Of a stretch of DNA of 62,381 nt, positions 1-6,879 are shown in pieces. Origin of the DNA: an uncultured Pseudomonadota bacterium (GTDB lineage: Bacteria; Pseudomonadota; Alphaproteobacteria; RF32; CAG-239); the NCBI GenBank assembly GCA_949297185.1, contig CASFRM010000008.1, positions 1-62,381 on the forward strand, read 5' to 3'. Position 1 is the stretch's first letter. Every line of letters begins with the position of its first letter. The translations under genes and the position numbers were made by a program. The notes beneath the pieces were generated by a model. That model was not told the DNA's origin, made no database searches, and saw only the letters and a list, made by a program, of their open reading frames with translations.

Positions 1-2
1 TG

Positions 3-68
3 ATACAACGCTACATTGAACACCAAGGGCGCGAAGATATGGGGCAAGCTTGGCTTGAACTAAAATGA
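3..68 (+). CDS. 3' end of an unidentified gene cut by the window edge
   Basis: A frame open from the window edge encodes 21 residues ending ...GQAWLELK and stops with TGA at 66-68. It is followed within a few bases by a hairpin, as expected for the end of a real gene. The visible part is too short to recognise. It is more GC-rich than most of the window, like the minus-strand ORF that follows. Confidence 0.4.
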   Translation: MQRYIEHQGREDMGQAWLELK

Positions 69-70
69 TA

Positions 71-98
71 CCACCGGCATTAGCCGGTGGAGTTTCAT
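71..98 (+). terminator. Hairpin, probable terminator of the partial gene
   Basis: A perfect 8-bp stem (CCACCGGC / GCCGGTGG) with a 4-base loop is followed by a weak T-rich stretch. It lies directly after the stop of the partial gene and converges on the next ORF's stop at 95. Confidence 0.5.
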
Positions 99-532
99 TC
101 ACCCAATGTGGAAAAATCCATGTAAAAGACATCCACCTGTTCGGGGATGACTATACCTAGACTTTCCACAGCTGCGCGGAGACGAGCACGACCGCACGCG
201 AATATTTCATGATTATAATATTCGCGCTCTTTTTTCTTCATAGCAGCAAGTTTTTTCTTGGCTGCTACAAGCGAGGCCTGAAAAGCCTTCAGAACCTCTT
301 CGTCTTCATACCCCATGCGGAGTACATTGACGAACGAGATCCCTAACCGCTTGGCAACACGTCCACAGTTGCGGGCGTATTCTTTGCGGCGCAAAGCCTC
401 AGCTTCGCGCTCTGCGCGTTCTACTGCCTCCTCCTCGGCCTTTATTTCACCAAGTAGCGCCAAGATCCCCGGATGGGTTACTTGGTGGAACTCCTTGGGA
501 TAGAGTAATGCAGAAATGTTCGTGTCTGTATT
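95..532 (-). pseudogene. 5'-truncated charged, coiled-coil ORF of unknown function
   Basis: The minus-strand frame encodes a charged helical protein: an Ala/Glu/Arg-rich heptad-like stretch, then a Lys-rich one, then ...EQVDVFYMDFSTLGE. I do not recognise the family. No credible start codon lies at the head of the charged part. The frame stays open to 628, but that extension overlaps the start of the lipoprotein gene at 558 and changes to AT-rich, low-complexity sequence near 530. The simplest reading is a gene that lost its 5' end at a junction around 520-540. Base composition is visibly more GC-rich than the lipoprotein, fic and HTH genes next to it, which suggests different ancestry. It may still be translated from an internal start such as the Met before GYEDEEV. 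Confidence 0.4.
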
Positions 533-557
533 ATTGAAGCAAAAAAGGATGTAAAAA

Positions 558-893
558 ATGAAAAAATTTTTAGGCGTAGTCTTGGGCTTGTTCTTATTGT
601 TGGGGTGTAATTGGGACCAAAGTTCCAAAAAAGTAACGGGAATTCTGATTATGGGACACGAAGTACGTGCTTTTAGAGAACAGGGATCCGATAAAGAGTT
701 TTGGATTATTGATAAATCAGGAATATTAATGAAAAAATATCAGGAGATAATCGGCTCATCAGTTATCAACTATGAAAAAGTTGATGCTCGTTTAGAGGTT
801 ATAAATTGCACCCAACCTCAAGACGGATTTGGCGCCGAATATGACGGATGCTACGAAGTTAAGAATATTATTTCGCTGAAAAAACATCTGTAA
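558..893 (+). CDS. Small predicted lipoprotein of unknown function
   Basis: The 111-residue product starts MKKFLGVVLGLFLLLGCNW, a short basic n-region, a hydrophobic core and a lipobox (LLGC), so it should be lipidated at Cys17. The remaining ~95 residues are polar and contain no motif I recognise; three further Cys are present. The start is supported by AGGATG about 8 bases upstream. It stands alone, between the truncated minus-strand ORF and the fic remnant, inside the accessory patch. Mature localisation would be the periplasmic face of the inner or outer membrane. Confidence 0.65.
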   Translation: MKKFLGVVLGLFLLLGCNWDQSSKKVTGILIMGHEVRAFREQGSDKEFWIIDKSGILMKKYQEIIGSSVINYEKVDARLEVINCTQPQDGFGAEYDGCYEVKNIISLKKHL

Positions 894-923
894 CGATTTT
901 ATGCGAGCATATATATTTTTTAT

Positions 924-1049
924 ATTGAAATAAAACATCTCTTAGCTCTTACCGATAAAATCCATAAGCGAGAAATTTTCATTAAAGGCATAGATATCAG
1001 CTATTATTACAAAAGCTGTGATGAATATGGTATCCCAAAGCTGCTGTAA
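924..1049 (+). pseudogene. C-terminal remnant of a second fic gene
   Basis: The frame 924-1047 encodes 41 residues that align end to end with the C-terminus of the intact Fic protein at 1209-1817 (shared IEIKHLL, ALTD, KGID, SYYY, DEY blocks, then the stop). No start codon or catalytic domain precedes it; only ~25 AT-rich bases separate it from the lipoprotein gene. Two residues are missing after IEIKHLL. In the inhibitory-helix segment the intact copy has SYYYEG, whereas the remnant has SYYYKS, so the inhibitory Glu is lost here. The 30 bases at 1059-1088 after the stop also match those at 1828-1857 after intact fic, so the duplicated block ran past the gene end. Confidence 0.8.
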
Positions 1050-1058
1050 GCCCAACAC

Positions 1059-1088
1059 TTATCGGACTAATTTTTATGATGATTTTAA
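1059..1088 (+). repeat. Short repeat downstream of the fic remnant
   Basis: These 30 bases, starting TTATCGGACTAA, are identical to 1828-1857 and partly match 2701-2730. They belong to a repeat family carrying ATCGGACT that I see only in the first 4.7 kb of the window. Confidence 0.7.
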
Positions 1089-1208
1089 ACAGCTTTGCCA
1101 TAAAATTGAACTTATTAATTGTTAGATTTCTAATAATTATCATTAAAACTTAATTGCTTTTTAGTTTTTTATGTTTAAAATTAAATAAACAGAAGAAAGA
1201 GAGACATA

Positions 1209-1817
1209 ATGGTTTTAGAAAACAAGTTAAATATCACCAATCAAGTAGAGCTGAATAAAATAGAAGAAAAGCTTAGTAAAGAAAAAGCTAAAAAACTTTT
1301 TGACAGTGGTAAAATAAATACTCTCAAAGTCGGCACTTTTGCCGGATTGAAGCAGATTCACAAATTTTTATTTGAAGATATTTATGATTTTGCCGGAAAA
1401 ATGCGGACTGTTAATCTCTCTAAAGGAAATTTTAGATTTGCGCCGGTTATGTACTTAGAGCAAGCCTTAAAACATATAGATAAAATGCCCCAATCAACCT
1501 TTGATGAAATTGTTGAAAAATATGTTGAAATGAATATAGCTCATCCTTTTAGAGAAGGAAATGGTCGCGCTACCCGAATTTGGCTGGATTTAATCTTCAA
1601 AAAAGAACTAAAAATGGTGGTTGATTGGAATAAAATTGATAAATCCGACTATCTGTCCGCTATGGAAAGAAGCCCAATTAAAGATATTGAAATAAAACAT
1701 CTCTTAAAAAATGCCCTTACTGATAGAATTAATGAAAGAGAAGTATTCATGAAAGGAATTGATGTTAGTTATTATTACGAAGGCTATGATGAATACGACA
1801 TCCATAAGCTGATGTAA
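1209..1817 (+). CDS. fic: Class III Fic protein, probable AMP-transferase
   Basis: This 202-residue Fic-domain protein carries a complete catalytic motif HPFREGNGR at residues 112-120, followed by Arg123. Fic enzymes usually transfer AMP from ATP to Ser, Thr or Tyr hydroxyls of target proteins. The small single-domain layout and a C-terminal S-x-x-x-E-G segment (SYYYEG, Ser187/Glu191) match the class III architecture typified by Neisseria meningitidis NmFic. In that class the C-terminal Glu blocks productive ATP binding until the protein is released by dissociation or autoadenylylation. The start follows a GAAGAAAGAGAG purine tract. No antitoxin gene is adjacent, as expected when inhibition is built in. 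A decayed second copy lies just upstream. Target unknown. Confidence 0.88.
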   Translation: MVLENKLNITNQVELNKIEEKLSKEKAKKLFDSGKINTLKVGTFAGLKQIHKFLFEDIYDFAGKMRTVNLSKGNFRFAPVMYLEQALKHIDKMPQSTFDEIVEKYVEMNIAHPFREGNGRATRIWLDLIFKKELKMVVDWNKIDKSDYLSAMERSPIKDIEIKHLLKNALTDRINEREVFMKGIDVSYYYEGYDEYDIHKLM

Positions 1818-1823
1818 GATTAA

Positions 1824-1877
1824 GCAATTATCGGACTAATTTTTATGATGATTTTAAGCTTTTGAGTAAGAAAATTG
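1824..1877 (+). repeat. 54-base direct repeat, copy 1
   Basis: The block from GCAATTATCGGACT to GTAAGAAAATTG recurs at 2697-2750 with a few changes in the middle. It starts a few bases after the fic stop. Confidence 0.75.
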
Positions 1878-1951
1878 GTGTATTTGAAAGTAAAGAATAT
1901 ATTTGAAAATTAAAACTTATTTTTATAGTATATCTAAAAAGAGAGGTTACT

Positions 1952-2557
1952 ATGAAAAAAATTGGTCTGTTTTTATCTTTTGCTATTCTATTAGGAGGTT
2001 GTGCAAGTTATGATTTACAAAATGCTATGCGTCCTGACAATCGTAGATTTGAGCAGAAACTACCTAATATGGAGGCTATTTTTGAAACTGGAAAATCTGT
2101 AGTTTCTGATACATCTGTTTCAAATATAAATATTACAAGTGTACAATTAAATAACGAGTTTGCGACATTCTTTGGACGTGAAGTAGAAAAGAATCTGATT
2201 AATATGAATGGTCCTATCAAAGGAAAACTAGTTCTAGATCCTGTCTATTTTGAAAATAAACCAAATAATGCTTGGTTATTTACATTATATCCTCTTTTAT
2301 TTATTCCCCCAGCCCTTGGAGTTCCTTTGAATTCTTATACCGCTAAATGGGAATTAGAATTAAATGTATTTGATAAAAAAGGTAAGCGAATTGCTCGTTA
2401 TTCTGGAGAAGGCTCTGATACGGAATATTTAGCTGCATATTGGGGATGGAAAGATCCGTACACAGTAGCTGCATTTGAAAGTTACAAAAAGGCATTAGAT
2501 AAAATTATTCTACAATTACAAAATGATATTCCTTTGCTATCAGCTAAATTAAAATAA
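1952..2557 (+). CDS. Predicted lipoprotein of unknown function, 201 residues
   Basis: The protein begins MKKIGLFLSFAILLGGCAS, a clear lipoprotein signal with lipobox LGGC (Cys17). The mature part has a hydrophobic stretch near residues 107-125 (WLFTLYPLLFIPPALGVP), then a charged strand-rich region and an amphipathic C-terminus. The TFYPLLFIPP-like patch suggests membrane association beyond the lipid anchor. I do not recognise the family. A GAGAGGTT ribosome binding site lies about 8 bases before the ATG. It is monocistronic, flanked on both sides by copies of the ATCGGACT repeat, and has the AT-rich codon use of the accessory patch. Confidence 0.65.
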   Translation: MKKIGLFLSFAILLGGCASYDLQNAMRPDNRRFEQKLPNMEAIFETGKSVVSDTSVSNINITSVQLNNEFATFFGREVEKNLINMNGPIKGKLVLDPVYFENKPNNAWLFTLYPLLFIPPALGVPLNSYTAKWELELNVFDKKGKRIARYSGEGSDTEYLAAYWGWKDPYTVAAFESYKKALDKIILQLQNDIPLLSAKLK

Positions 2558-2573
2558 TAAGTACTTATCAAAA

Positions 2574-2624
2574 AGTCCGATAAATCATCAAAAAACGCCA
2601 ATTTTAAATCCTCAAAATCGGACT
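2574..2624. repeat. Inverted ATCGGACT repeat unit
   Basis: The unit begins AGTCCGAT and ends ATCGGACT (an 8-base inverted pair) with an AT-rich centre. The homologous unit at 4244-4295 shares the ends and much of the centre. Confidence 0.65.
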
Positions 2625-2644
2625 AAATAAGCGCTTGTTTAAAA

Positions 2645-2670
2645 ACAAAAAATCCGCCACATAGGCGGAA
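2645..2670 (-). terminator. Terminator of the YwqK-like gene
   Basis: Read on the minus strand, TCCGCC-TATGT-GGCGGA is followed by TTTTTTG. It lies 57 bases after the stop of the minus-strand gene ending at 2727. Confidence 0.7.
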
Positions 2671-2696
2671 ATATCAAAACTGGTGCGAGATACTAT

Positions 2697-2750
2697 GCAA
2701 TTATCGGACTGAAAACTATGAGGATTTTAAGCTTTTGAGTAAGAAAATTG
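2697..2750 (+). repeat. 54-base direct repeat, copy 2
   Basis: This is the second copy of the block at 1824-1877. It overlaps the last ~24 bases of the minus-strand YwqK-like gene, so the repeat has supplied the C-terminal codons of that gene. Confidence 0.7.
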
Positions 2751-3077
2751 ATAATTGTATGCGATAATTGGCTTACCTTGAGGATATATATTTCTTTTTA
2801 TCTCTTTTGAATTTTTATAAATTATTTCTTGTAACAAAGTTCCATCAGGCCTGTAACCTCGACTAATGCCATCCATTTTGCCGTTTTTATACTGAGCCTC
2901 CAAAAGAACTTTTCCATTCGGATAATAGACATACACAATACCATTTATAGGTTCTTTATTAACATTATAGCGTATTCCATCTATTAGTTTTGTATTTTCC
3001 ATAGTATACCTATCTTGAGCTAAACAATTACAGCTCAAGATAGATATAAAAAAAATGATTTTCAAAATATTATTCAT
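2727..3077 (-). CDS. Exported protein with YwqK/MORN-like repeats
   Basis: This 116-residue product starts MNNILKIIFFISILSCNCLAQ, a signal peptide; the ISILSCNC stretch could also act as a lipobox. Two imperfect ~23-residue repeats follow (GIVYVYYPNGKVLLEAQYKNGK and GISRGYRPDGTLLQEIIYKNSK), the 'toxin-antitoxin YwqK family' or MORN-like beta-hairpin pattern. Such repeats are structural and their role here is unknown. I chose ATG 3077, because the upstream extension would need a TTG at 3083. The start overlaps the HTH gene (stop at 3070) by 8 bases, so the two genes should be translationally coupled. The last residues are encoded within the 54-base repeat, so the native C-terminus may have been replaced. 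Confidence 0.6.
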   Translation of the reverse strand: MNNILKIIFFISILSCNCLAQDRYTMENTKLIDGIRYNVNKEPINGIVYVYYPNGKVLLEAQYKNGKMDGISRGYRPDGTLLQEIIYKNSKEIKRNIYPQGKPIIAYNYQFSYSKA

Positions 3078-4008
3078 CTTCAACTAAATGTTTACATTTT
3101 TTCCATTCATTATGAATATTATCGTAAAAATACCAGGTTTCTTTAACATCTTCTTCATATCCTAAAATGTCAGAGCTGGCAGCATTGATGCTAGGATAGC
3201 TTTTGCCGTTTTTGGGGCAAATGATTTTATCTCCTTCTTTTTTTAATTCGTAGATATTTCCTTTTTGATTACCCCTTTTCATAATTCTTTTAATAATGGT
3301 CCCTTCGGGAATTTTTTTAGTATCAATTTGACCTTTATATGTTCTGAATATCGGAGAAACAAATTCGGAAATAATATCTTTGTTATCAGCCTTAAGTTCA
3401 GAAGTATTTTCAAATTTTTTAGCATCAAAATTAAAATCTATGGGCATTTGTAATAAATTTTCATACTTTTCAGAAAATGTAACACCATCTTGAATATAAT
3501 GCATTAAATCAATCAAGTTATTAAGATTTATTCGATATGGCTGTAAAAGAGAATCTTCATATCCACTTGTTTCTCGAGTTTTTAATTCTGTAGATATAAA
3601 ATCCCTACATACATTTAATATATTATAAACTTTTTGAATCTCTTTGATTGTTCTTGCAATTTTTGGATTTGTTGTTGTTGCTAATAATTCATACTCTCCA
3701 TTTTCTAAAGCAGAATAAATTTCATAAGTATCTTGTTTTTTTACAATAATATTAGATTGAGGAATGTTATTATATGTTTGTATTAAATCAAGCATCAATT
3801 GGCAAGCTAATGCTTGTTTTCCTAATTTTGATATATCGGTTCTTCCTGATAGCCAATTATTTGCGGTAGATTCGGAAACATCTAATAAATTAGAAATTTC
3901 TTCAGCATCACTATGTTTGTTTAAGTCAAAATTATCAACATCAATAGCTTTATTTTTTGCTATTTCTTTTAAAAATTTTTCAGCTTCATAATATGTAAAG
4001 TTTTTCAT
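3070..4008 (-). CDS. HTH-domain protein of unknown function, 312 residues
   Basis: The N-terminal third contains a helix-turn-helix of the Cro/C1 or YdaS kind (about residues 34-60: AEEISNLLDVSESTANNWLSGRTDIS, where the second helix is SESTANNWLSGR). The remainder is helical and charged with no catalytic motif I recognise. Near the C-terminus a segment (GNIYELKKEGDKIICPKNGKSYPSINAASSDILG) looks like a small DNA-binding or SH3-like module. The start has GGAGAAAAAC upstream. It overlaps the YwqK-like gene by 8 bases. Very AT-rich codon use and position in the repeat-flanked patch point to acquisition by transfer. A phage-type or plasmid-type regulator is the most likely alternative. Confidence 0.5.
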   Translation of the reverse strand: MKNFTYYEAEKFLKEIAKNKAIDVDNFDLNKHSDAEEISNLLDVSESTANNWLSGRTDISKLGKQALACQLMLDLIQTYNNIPQSNIIVKKQDTYEIYSALENGEYELLATTTNPKIARTIKEIQKVYNILNVCRDFISTELKTRETSGYEDSLLQPYRINLNNLIDLMHYIQDGVTFSEKYENLLQMPIDFNFDAKKFENTSELKADNKDIISEFVSPIFRTYKGQIDTKKIPEGTIIKRIMKRGNQKGNIYELKKEGDKIICPKNGKSYPSINAASSDILGYEEDVKETWYFYDNIHNEWKKCKHLVEDE

Positions 4009-4243
4009 GTTTTTCTCCTAAAAAATATTAAATATGCAAAACATATGCATTATTTTTTATAAAATGTCAATAGCGATTTTATTACTTTTTAATAAATGCC
4101 ACAATTCATTAATGAAAAAATAAAACTATTAGCGCTGTTTTATTTATTTTTTCATTATACTTATAAAAAATATCACATTTTATATGATTGGAATTTGAAA
4201 TGGTAAATTATAAAAGCTTTATTTTCTTAGTTTTCGCTTAAAA
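4009..4243. other. AT-rich gene-free stretch upstream of the HTH gene
   Basis: About 235 bases that are almost entirely A and T. They must hold the minus-strand promoter of the HTH/YwqK pair, but no individual -35/-10 pair can be picked with confidence. I see no ORF or RNA. Confidence 0.4.
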
Positions 4244-4295
4244 AGTCCGATAAGTTTATAAAAATCGTCAAATTAAAAACATCTAAAATCGGACT
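4244..4295. repeat. Inverted ATCGGACT repeat unit, second copy
   Basis: This copy has the same AGTCCGAT ... ATCGGACT ends as 2574-2624 and a related AT-rich centre. The octamer also matches the T-arm of the nearby tRNA-Thr (CGTAAGTCCGAT on the minus strand). Confidence 0.65.
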
Positions 4296-4315
4296 CTCCG
4301 AAAGGCTTGAAGTAC

Positions 4316-4342
4316 ATACAAAAAAAGCACCTTTAACGGTGC
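4316..4342 (-). terminator. Terminator after a tRNA-like 3' end
   Basis: On the minus strand, GCACC-GTTAAA-GGTGC is followed by TTTTTTTG. It comes just after a CGGCACCA sequence (4354-4361) that resembles the last bases of tRNA-Thr, so it looks like the terminator of a decayed tRNA copy. Confidence 0.6.
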
Positions 4343-4353
4343 GTTATCAAAAA

Positions 4354-4521
4354 TGGTGCCGTGAGGTAAGAATGGGTACTCCCGCTTAGCGGGTTCTCCT
4401 CGCGCCGTAAGGTTCAAACTTCGTATTTCGCTGAGCTAAAAGCTAAAGCTCAATACTCGTTTTCACCAACTACCCGCTCCGGACTTTACTTCGTAAGTCC
4501 GATCCCAACTTGCGGATATAT
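4354..4521 (-). other. Mosaic of palindromes ending in a tRNA-Thr-like 3' end
   Basis: Read on the minus strand this stretch ends ATTCTTACCTCACGGCACCA, close to the tRNA-Thr end ATTCTTACTAGCGGCACCA, and contains GTCCGG/CGTAAGTCCGAT-type pieces and small palindromes (CCCGCTTAGCGGG; AGCT-rich). No full cloverleaf can be drawn. I read it as a degenerate tRNA-Thr copy interrupted by REP-like palindromes. Confidence 0.4.
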
Positions 4522-4565
4522 CATTAACACTAAAGCCCCCATTTTAGGGGGCTTTAGTGTTAATG
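4522..4565. repeat. Perfect 19-bp inverted repeat abutting tRNA-Thr
   Basis: CATTAACACTAAAGCCCCC (4522-4540) is the exact complement of 4547-4565, with a 6-base loop. It overlaps the tRNA-Thr CCA end by two bases. On the minus strand it would terminate or process the tRNA transcript, although no T-run follows. Confidence 0.85.
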
Positions 4566-4638
4566 GTGCCGCTAGTAAGAATCGGACTTACGACCCCACC
4601 CTTACCAAGGGTGTGCTCTACCACTGAGCTATAGCGGC
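4564..4638 (-). tRNA. tRNA-Thr (anticodon GGT)
   Basis: The minus strand gives a full cloverleaf. The 7-bp acceptor stem is GCCGCTA/TAGCGGC. The D-arm contains GCTC..GAGC. The anticodon stem CACCC/GGGTG holds the loop TTGGTAA (anticodon GGT, reading ACC and ACU). A T-arm with an atypical GTCCGAT loop follows, and CCA is encoded. Length is 75 bases including CCA. Confidence 0.93.
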
Positions 4639-4813
4639 ATAATAAGCTTCTTTTACTATATCTTGAGTGGGTTCGCAAGTCCTTTTTCGGACTTACTCCC
4701 CTCAGGAACCTAATCTCAATGCGGCAATATCCATATTGCCTTTTTCGATAAGGTTTTCTGAGATGTTACAGACGAAAACTTGCCTAATGGCAACTTTTCG
4801 CTTAGCCATCCCG

Positions 4814-4850
4814 TTACCAAGGGTGTGCTCTACCACTGAGCTATAGCGGC
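4814..4850 (-). pseudogene. 5' half of a second tRNA-Thr
   Basis: These 37 bases are identical to the 5' half of the intact tRNA-Thr (4602-4638), from the acceptor strand through the D-arm and into the anticodon loop. The sequence then diverges to CGGGATGGCTAAGC instead of completing the anticodon stem. It cannot fold as a tRNA. The 175 bases between it and the intact gene contain several small hairpins. Confidence 0.85.
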
Positions 4851-4988
4851 AAAGTTTTATCTACCTTGCGAAACACAACATACATAACCAAAATTTAAAA
4901 ATCAAGGGATTTTTTATTTATTTTGCTATTTTTTTCTTTTTTATGTTGTATACTCTAGGAAAATCGTTGATTTATCTTGTGAGTGATT

Positions 4989-5132
4989 ATGACCGAAGAA
5001 ATTAAAAATGTGAAAAAAACTCGCGCTTCATTGCGTTTTGAACGCGAGGCTAAGGCTTTGCAAAAAAATTTGCAAAAAAGAAAAAAACAACAAAAAGAAT
5101 TACAAGCCCTGAAAGATAAGAAAAATGGATAA
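4989..5132 (+). CDS. Short basic protein overlapping murA
   Basis: This 47-residue frame (MTEEIKNVKKTRASLRFERE..., ending ALKDKKNG) is Lys/Gln/Arg-rich and predicted to be one long helix. It has no signal peptide or known motif. The stop codon overlaps the murA start by 8 bases (ATGGATAA), typical of translational coupling. Its presence in the leader of murA suggests a small operon with murA, but its function is unknown. It could instead be a leader peptide. Confidence 0.55.
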   Translation: MTEEIKNVKKTRASLRFEREAKALQKNLQKRKKQQKELQALKDKKNG

Positions 5133-6426
5133 AATTAAAATTCGCGGTGGCAAGCCCTTGGAAGGTAAAATTTTTATCAGCGGTGCAAAAAATGCCGCAC
5201 TACCCTTAATTTGCGCTTCGCTTTTGACCGATGAAACCGTTACCCTTACAAATATGCCGATGCTTTCTGACATCAAAGCAATGAACGCGCTTTTGGAACA
5301 GCTCGGCACCAAAATTAATGATTTTGATGACTTTGTTGACGGACATGCTACAAAAACATACTCTTACCGCACCAAAGACATTGAATCTCTTACTGCTCCT
5401 TATGATTATGTTAGAAAAATGCGTGCCTCCTACTATGTTTTGGGCCCCCTTTTGGCTCGTTTCGGCAAATGCGAGCTTTCTCTTCCCGGGGGATGTGCTA
5501 TCGGGGCCAGACCTATGGATATTCACCTATCATCTTTGGAAAAAATGGGTGCTAAAATCGAAATTAAAAACGGATATATTTACGCACAATCTGACGGCAG
5601 GCTAAAAGGAACTCACATACTATTTTCCGGCGTTTCGGTCGGAGCAACCTGCAACTTGCTGATGGCTGCCGTATTGGCCGAAGGAACTACCGTTTTGGAA
5701 AATGCCGCCAAAGAACCTGAAATCGGTGATTTGGCTAAGCTCTTAAATGCCATGGGGGCAAAAATCCAAGGAATCGGAACATCTATATTAACCATTGAGG
5801 GCGTGGATAAACTCCATGGTGCCGTACATAAAATTATTGCCGACAGAATCGAGGCTGGTTCTTATGCTGTTGCCGCTGCCATCACCAGAGGTAAAATTGA
5901 GCTGATTAATGCTAAGTCTGAAACCTTGCGCCAGCCGCTTCAAGTATTGAAAGATATGGGAGTAAATATTATTGAAACCCCAAATTCAATAATTGTTGAT
6001 GCCAAAGGATGTAACCTGGTAGGTAAAGACATTATGACTGAGCCTTTTCCCGGCTTTCCTACCGATTTGCAAGCTCAATTTATGGCTTTAATGCTGACTG
6101 CAGATGGTGCTTCTATGGTAACCGAAACGATTTTTGAAAATCGTTTTATGCATGTGCCTGAACTTTTGCGTATGGGCGCAAATATCAATGTTCACGGACA
6201 TGCTTCCGCTATCGTGCGCGGAGTTAAAAAACTCTCCGGCGCTCCGGTTATGGCTACCGACTTGCGTGCGTCTTTTGCTCTTGTGTTGGCCGGACTTATT
6301 GCCGAAGGCGAAACAGTTGTTAACCGTGTTTATCATCTTGATCGCGGATACGAAAAACTGGAAGAAAAGCTTAAAGGTGTCGGTGCTGATATTGAGAGAG
6401 TTAAAGGGGACGATAATTACGAATAA
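5125..6426 (+). CDS. murA: UDP-N-acetylglucosamine 1-carboxyvinyltransferase
   Basis: This enzyme catalyses the first committed step of peptidoglycan synthesis in the cytoplasm, moving enolpyruvate from PEP to UDP-GlcNAc. The 433-residue length is close to the family norm (about 420). Lys22-Asn23 in SGAKNAALP and the catalytic Cys124 in LPGGCAIGARP are in place, so the fosfomycin-sensitive Cys form is predicted. The inverted alpha/beta (EPSP-synthase-like) repeats run the whole length. It is coupled to the small upstream ORF and followed 24 bases later by a META-domain lipoprotein gene. Confidence 0.96.
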   Translation: MDKIKIRGGKPLEGKIFISGAKNAALPLICASLLTDETVTLTNMPMLSDIKAMNALLEQLGTKINDFDDFVDGHATKTYSYRTKDIESLTAPYDYVRKMRASYYVLGPLLARFGKCELSLPGGCAIGARPMDIHLSSLEKMGAKIEIKNGYIYAQSDGRLKGTHILFSGVSVGATCNLLMAAVLAEGTTVLENAAKEPEIGDLAKLLNAMGAKIQGIGTSILTIEGVDKLHGAVHKIIADRIEAGSYAVAAAITRGKIELINAKSETLRQPLQVLKDMGVNIIETPNSIIVDAKGCNLVGKDIMTEPFPGFPTDLQAQFMALMLTADGASMVTETIFENRFMHVPELLRMGANINVHGHASAIVRGVKKLSGAPVMATDLRASFALVLAGLIAEGETVVNRVYHLDRGYEKLEEKLKGVGADIERVKGDDNYE

Positions 6427-6450
6427 TTTTTTATTTTAAGGAGAAAAAAT

Positions 6451-6843
6451 ATGAAAAAACTTGCTTTGGCACTACTTCTCTTTTTAGCTGCTTGTGATTC
6501 TGAGGATGCTCAAGTATTCAAAACAGGAGCTTATAAATTAACAGACTCACTAAACAATGTTCCGACTACGGTTAATTTTTCCGAGGACGGCCGCTTTAAC
6601 GGCAAAGTCGTAAATAATATGATGGGATCTTATACTTTGGGAGAGGATAACTCAATCAGCTTTTCTCCGATTGCAACAACCATGATGATGGGACCGCAAG
6701 AGGCTATGGAGGCAGAACAAAACTTCTTGCAGATTTTGCCAAAAGTAAAATCATATAAAATGCAAGGCAACTATCTGGTCTTGATTACCGACAATAACGG
6801 AGAACTTGTATTTGAACCATACACTCCGCAAGACAACAAATAA
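6451..6843 (+). CDS. META-domain (HslJ-like) lipoprotein
   Basis: The 130-residue product has a lipoprotein signal MKKLALALLLFLAACDS (Cys15) followed by a small beta-rich domain (TGAYKLTDS..., VNFSEDGRFNGKVVNNMMGSYTL..., ISFSPIATTMMMGP, ..YLVLITDNNGELVFEP). That pattern, a folding core with 'G..G.Y...' followed by 'T.M.......E..', is the META/HslJ domain found in envelope lipoproteins linked to heat or antibiotic tolerance. Molecular function is not established for the family. AAGGAG lies 7-8 bases before the ATG. It is probably cotranscribed with murA and ends at a strong terminator. Confidence 0.75.
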   Translation: MKKLALALLLFLAACDSEDAQVFKTGAYKLTDSLNNVPTTVNFSEDGRFNGKVVNNMMGSYTLGEDNSISFSPIATTMMMGPQEAMEAEQNFLQILPKVKSYKMQGNYLVLITDNNGELVFEPYTPQDNK

Positions 6844-6848
6844 CATTA

Positions 6849-6879
6849 AAGCCGCCTCGCAAGAGACGGCTTATTTTTT
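6849..6879. terminator. Terminator between META lipoprotein and ftsY
   Basis: AAGCCG...CGGCTT with a short inner pairing is followed by ATTTTTT on the plus strand. It serves the plus-strand genes, and its 3' end touches the ftsY stop. Confidence 0.8.

Noticed and set aside
533..628. N-terminal extension of the truncated minus-strand ORF
   Set aside because: It is AT-rich low-complexity sequence overlapping the lipoprotein gene, with no ribosome binding site.
3070..4008. Classical type II toxin-antitoxin pair with the YwqK-like protein
   Set aside because: The YwqK-like product is exported and the HTH protein is far larger than an antitoxin; no toxin fold is visible.
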